DNA of 64,000 bases from Asticcacaulis machinosus. Its GTDB lineage: Bacteria; Pseudomonadota; Alphaproteobacteria; Caulobacterales; Caulobacteraceae. Each line of letters opens with the position of its first letter. Position 1 is the first letter of the stretch. The stretch is from NCBI RefSeq assembly GCF_028550435.1, contig NZ_JAQQKV010000001.1, positions 62,001 to 126,000 on the forward strand, given 5' to 3'. Position numbers and translations under genes: made by a program. Positions 62,023 to 64,000 of this stretch are shown one piece after another. The notes beneath the pieces were generated by a model. The model worked only from the letters and a program-made list of their open reading frames with translations, was not told the DNA's origin and made no database searches.

Positions 62023-63915
62023 AATTCCGGCTTCAGATTTTGCCGTCTCATAGGCTTCGGCGGCATCCATCCAGCGCGCCTCTAAAGTTACCATATCTTC
62101 TTCCAGCTTAGCCTTTTCTTTTCCATAAGATATGGCCTTAGCCTGATCTTTCACATAAAGATCAGCGTCGCCCAGCTTAAGATCCAGAAGCTTGATCTTA
62201 TTGCTGGTGGCTTCGATCTGGCGCTCAAGGTCGTCGGCGGCTTTCTTGAGGGGCGCGATGGCATTACGAGCCGCGGCAGCAGCTTTACGCGCGTCTTTTG
62301 AATTAACACCAGCCTGCTTTTTCTCGACCGGTTCATCGCCTTGTGTGGCGGTTTTGGCGCGTTCGATCACCAGTTTGGAATATTCATCCATAGTGCCGCT
62401 ATAAGGCTTCACTGTGCCATCATTGACCAGCCACAGCCGGTCGGCGACCATTTCGATCAGTGAGCGGTCGTGGGTAATGATCAGCACAGCACCTTCGTAG
62501 TCGTTGAGCGCATCTAACAACGCGCGGCGGGAGTCGATATCAAGGTGGTTGGTCGGTTCATCGAGGATCAGCAGGTGCGGCGCATCCATCGCCACCATAT
62601 TGAGCAGAAGGCGGGCGCGTTCACCCCCGGACAGGTCCTTACATTTGGTCTCAACCTTTTCGACCCGCATGCCGAATGACCCCAATCGCGCGCGGCGTTT
62701 GGATTCGGTCTCATCCGGCCGGGCGCGGCGCATCATCTCCAGCGGCGTGTCTTCGGGATCGAGCGCTTCGATCTGATGCTGATGGAACCAGCCCACCGTC
62801 AGGCGACGGTCACGCCAGTGCGTACCGTGGCTTTCTTTCAACGCGCCGGCGATCATCTTGGCAAAGGTCGATTTACCGGCGCCATTGACGCCTAAGATTC
62901 CAATCCGGTCATCGAGATCGAGACGCAGGGTGATATCACGCAGGATGATCTTTTCGCCGTAACCGACACTGGCATCTTCCAGACGCAGGATCGGCGGGGC
63001 CAGAGGCTTTTCTGGCGAGGGCAAGATAAACGGGGCTACCCGATCTTCGATGGTGTCGGCAATAGGGGGCAGTTTTTCCAGCCGCTTCATGCGTGACTGG
63101 GCCTGTGCGGCCTTGGAGGCCTTAGCGCGGAAGCGATCCACAAAGCTTTGCAGGTGGGCGCGTTCGGCTTCCTGTTTGACACGGCTGGCGGCTTGCAGGC
63201 GGGCTTTTTCGGCACGCATCCGCTCGAAATCGTCATAGCCGCCAGTATAAAGTTCAAGCTTCTGACCGGCTACGTGCACGATGGCGTCGACTGACTCGTT
63301 CAGCAGGTCACGGTCGTGGGAAATGATCAGGGCGGCATTAGGATAGCGTTTCAGACGGGCCTCAAGCCACAGCGCGCCTTCGAGATCGAGATAGTTGGTC
63401 GGTTCATCCAGCAGCAGCAGATCGGGTTCGGCCAGCAGCGCCCCCGCAAGGGCTGCCCGCATCCGCCAGCCGCCTGAGAACGCTGAAATCGGCCGCGTCA
63501 GATCGGCGGTCGAAAAGCCAAGACCGGACAGGATTTCTGCGGCGCGCGACGGGGCACGATCAGCGCCAATCGCATAGAGATCAGCGTGAATTTCACCCTG
63601 ATGGATCGGGTCGGCGGTTTCCAGCGCTTTCAGCAGGTTTTCGCGGCGGGTGTCGATGCTGAGCACCGCATCAATCAGGTGCTGAGGGGAGGCGGCCATT
63701 TCCTGCTCAACCGAGGCCACGCGCCAAGCCTTGGGCGTGGTGATGTCGCCGCCACCGGCCTGATAATGCCCCTGAATCAGCTTGAACAGAGTGGATTTGC
63801 CGACACCGTTTAACCCGACCAGACCCGCCTTGGTCCCTGGCGTGAGGGTCAGGGTCGCGCCGTCAAAAAAACGGCGCCCGTAGGCGTCAAACGTCAGGTT
63901 GGTGATCTGCAACAT
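62020..63915 (-). CDS. ABC-F family ATPase
   Basis: A 631-residue soluble protein with two ABC cassettes and no membrane part. The first has GLNGVGKST near residue 34 and SAFSGGWRMR near 145; the second has GVNGAGKST near 345 and LSGGERARLL near 435, each followed by LLDEPTNYLDLE or LILDEPTNHLDID. A charged linker lies between and a C-terminal coiled coil at about 560-631. ABC-F proteins act on the ribosome; this one resembles the YheS/Uup groups rather than antibiotic-resistance members. The start ATG is 63915; 85 bases beyond it show nothing. Confidence 0.93.
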   Translation of the reverse strand: MLQITNLTFDAYGRRFFDGATLTLTPGTKAGLVGLNGVGKSTLFKLIQGHYQAGGGDITTPKAWRVASVEQEMAASPQHLIDAVLSIDTRRENLLKALETADPIHQGEIHADLYAIGADRAPSRAAEILSGLGFSTADLTRPISAFSGGWRMRAALAGALLAEPDLLLLDEPTNYLDLEGALWLEARLKRYPNAALIISHDRDLLNESVDAIVHVAGQKLELYTGGYDDFERMRAEKARLQAASRVKQEAERAHLQSFVDRFRAKASKAAQAQSRMKRLEKLPPIADTIEDRVAPFILPSPEKPLAPPILRLEDASVGYGEKIILRDITLRLDLDDRIGILGVNGAGKSTFAKMIAGALKESHGTHWRDRRLTVGWFHQHQIEALDPEDTPLEMMRRARPDETESKRRARLGSFGMRVEKVETKCKDLSGGERARLLLNMVAMDAPHLLILDEPTNHLDIDSRRALLDALNDYEGAVLIITHDRSLIEMVADRLWLVNDGTVKPYSGTMDEYSKLVIERAKTATQGDEPVEKKQAGVNSKDARKAAAAARNAIAPLKKAADDLERQIEATSNKIKLLDLKLGDADLYVKDQAKAISYGKEKAKLEEDMVTLEARWMDAAEAYETAKSEAGI

Positions 63916-64000
63916 AAAACGGATACTTAAACAGGTTATAGGGCTTGGCGAAATCAGATTGCCTCGCTATAAGCCAGCCAAACCCAAACGCCAAACGAAT

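Noticed and set aside
1-64000. CRISPR arrays, tRNA or rRNA genes, insertion sequences, prophage genes
   Set aside because: No regularly spaced repeats, cloverleaf-like spacers, transposase, integrase or phage structural motifs were seen in any gap or ORF.

Overview
The window is ordinary chromosomal DNA of a Gram-negative alphaproteobacterium, most likely of the order Caulobacterales and perhaps close to Asticcacaulis (an inference from gene content and order; no 16S gene is present). Supporting signs are the alphaproteobacterial petABC operon with a single c1 polypeptide, the lptF-lptG-lptD-surA-pdxA-ksgA run, an oligopeptide transporter with a long periplasmic loop, a TonB-dependent receptor beside glycoside hydrolase genes, and a moderate GC content. 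About 66 protein genes are packed tightly on both strands. I saw no tRNA, rRNA, CRISPR array, insertion sequence, prophage or plasmid function. Layout: 1-3835 holds the end of a glutamate-cysteine ligase, a POT peptide transporter, and a tag/ygfZ pair. 3986-6861 holds a dihydroorotase-family enzyme, a strong bidirectional terminator and a secreted protein made of five four-cysteine modules. 7072-11380 holds small metabolic genes, CCA-adding enzyme, a glutamine amidotransferase and an AT-rich orphan ORF. 11394-16492 holds hemF, trmL, petABC (cytochrome bc1) and apt. 16649-21788 holds an HD hydrolase, a DUF1800/DUF1501 pair, a GH130 enzyme and two small hypothetical genes. 21809-24732 holds a GH3 beta-glucosidase and an ArsC/YffB-like protein. 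24900-28920 is an envelope/regulatory block: PadR regulator, HAAS-domain membrane protein, GIN-domain protein, a YqjI-like PadR with a perfect palindrome at its promoter, a DUF6249 protein, an ECF sigma factor and a membrane protein in the anti-sigma position. 28943-33818 holds panB, a YfgM-like protein, bamB and der (outer-membrane assembly and ribosome assembly, same order as yfgM-bamB-der in Escherichia coli). 33831-39808 (minus strand) holds an SDR, purF, cvpA, radA and dnaB. 39981-44022 holds a TonB-dependent receptor, then rplI-rpsR-rpsF with a structured leader. 44195-51078 holds a secreted peroxiredoxin, then fabD-fabG-acpP-fabF-mltG-yicC-gmk. 51073-59264 (minus strand) is the ksgA-pdxA-surA-lptD-lptG-lptF lipopolysaccharide/outer-membrane biogenesis cluster. 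59537-63915 holds pepA, holC, an I78-type inhibitor lipoprotein and an ABC-F ATPase. I did not find a clear new multi-gene system. The best leads are smaller: a pdxA gene whose Shine-Dalgarno and conserved N-terminus point to a non-AUG (ATT or ATC) start; the five-module 20-cysteine secreted protein; a matched pair of about 96-nt palindromic elements after two operons; a dihydroorotase with Gln in place of the first metal-binding His; a PurF that keeps the propeptide but has lost three of four iron-sulfur ligands; and the AT-rich orphan ORF overlapping an amidotransferase gene.
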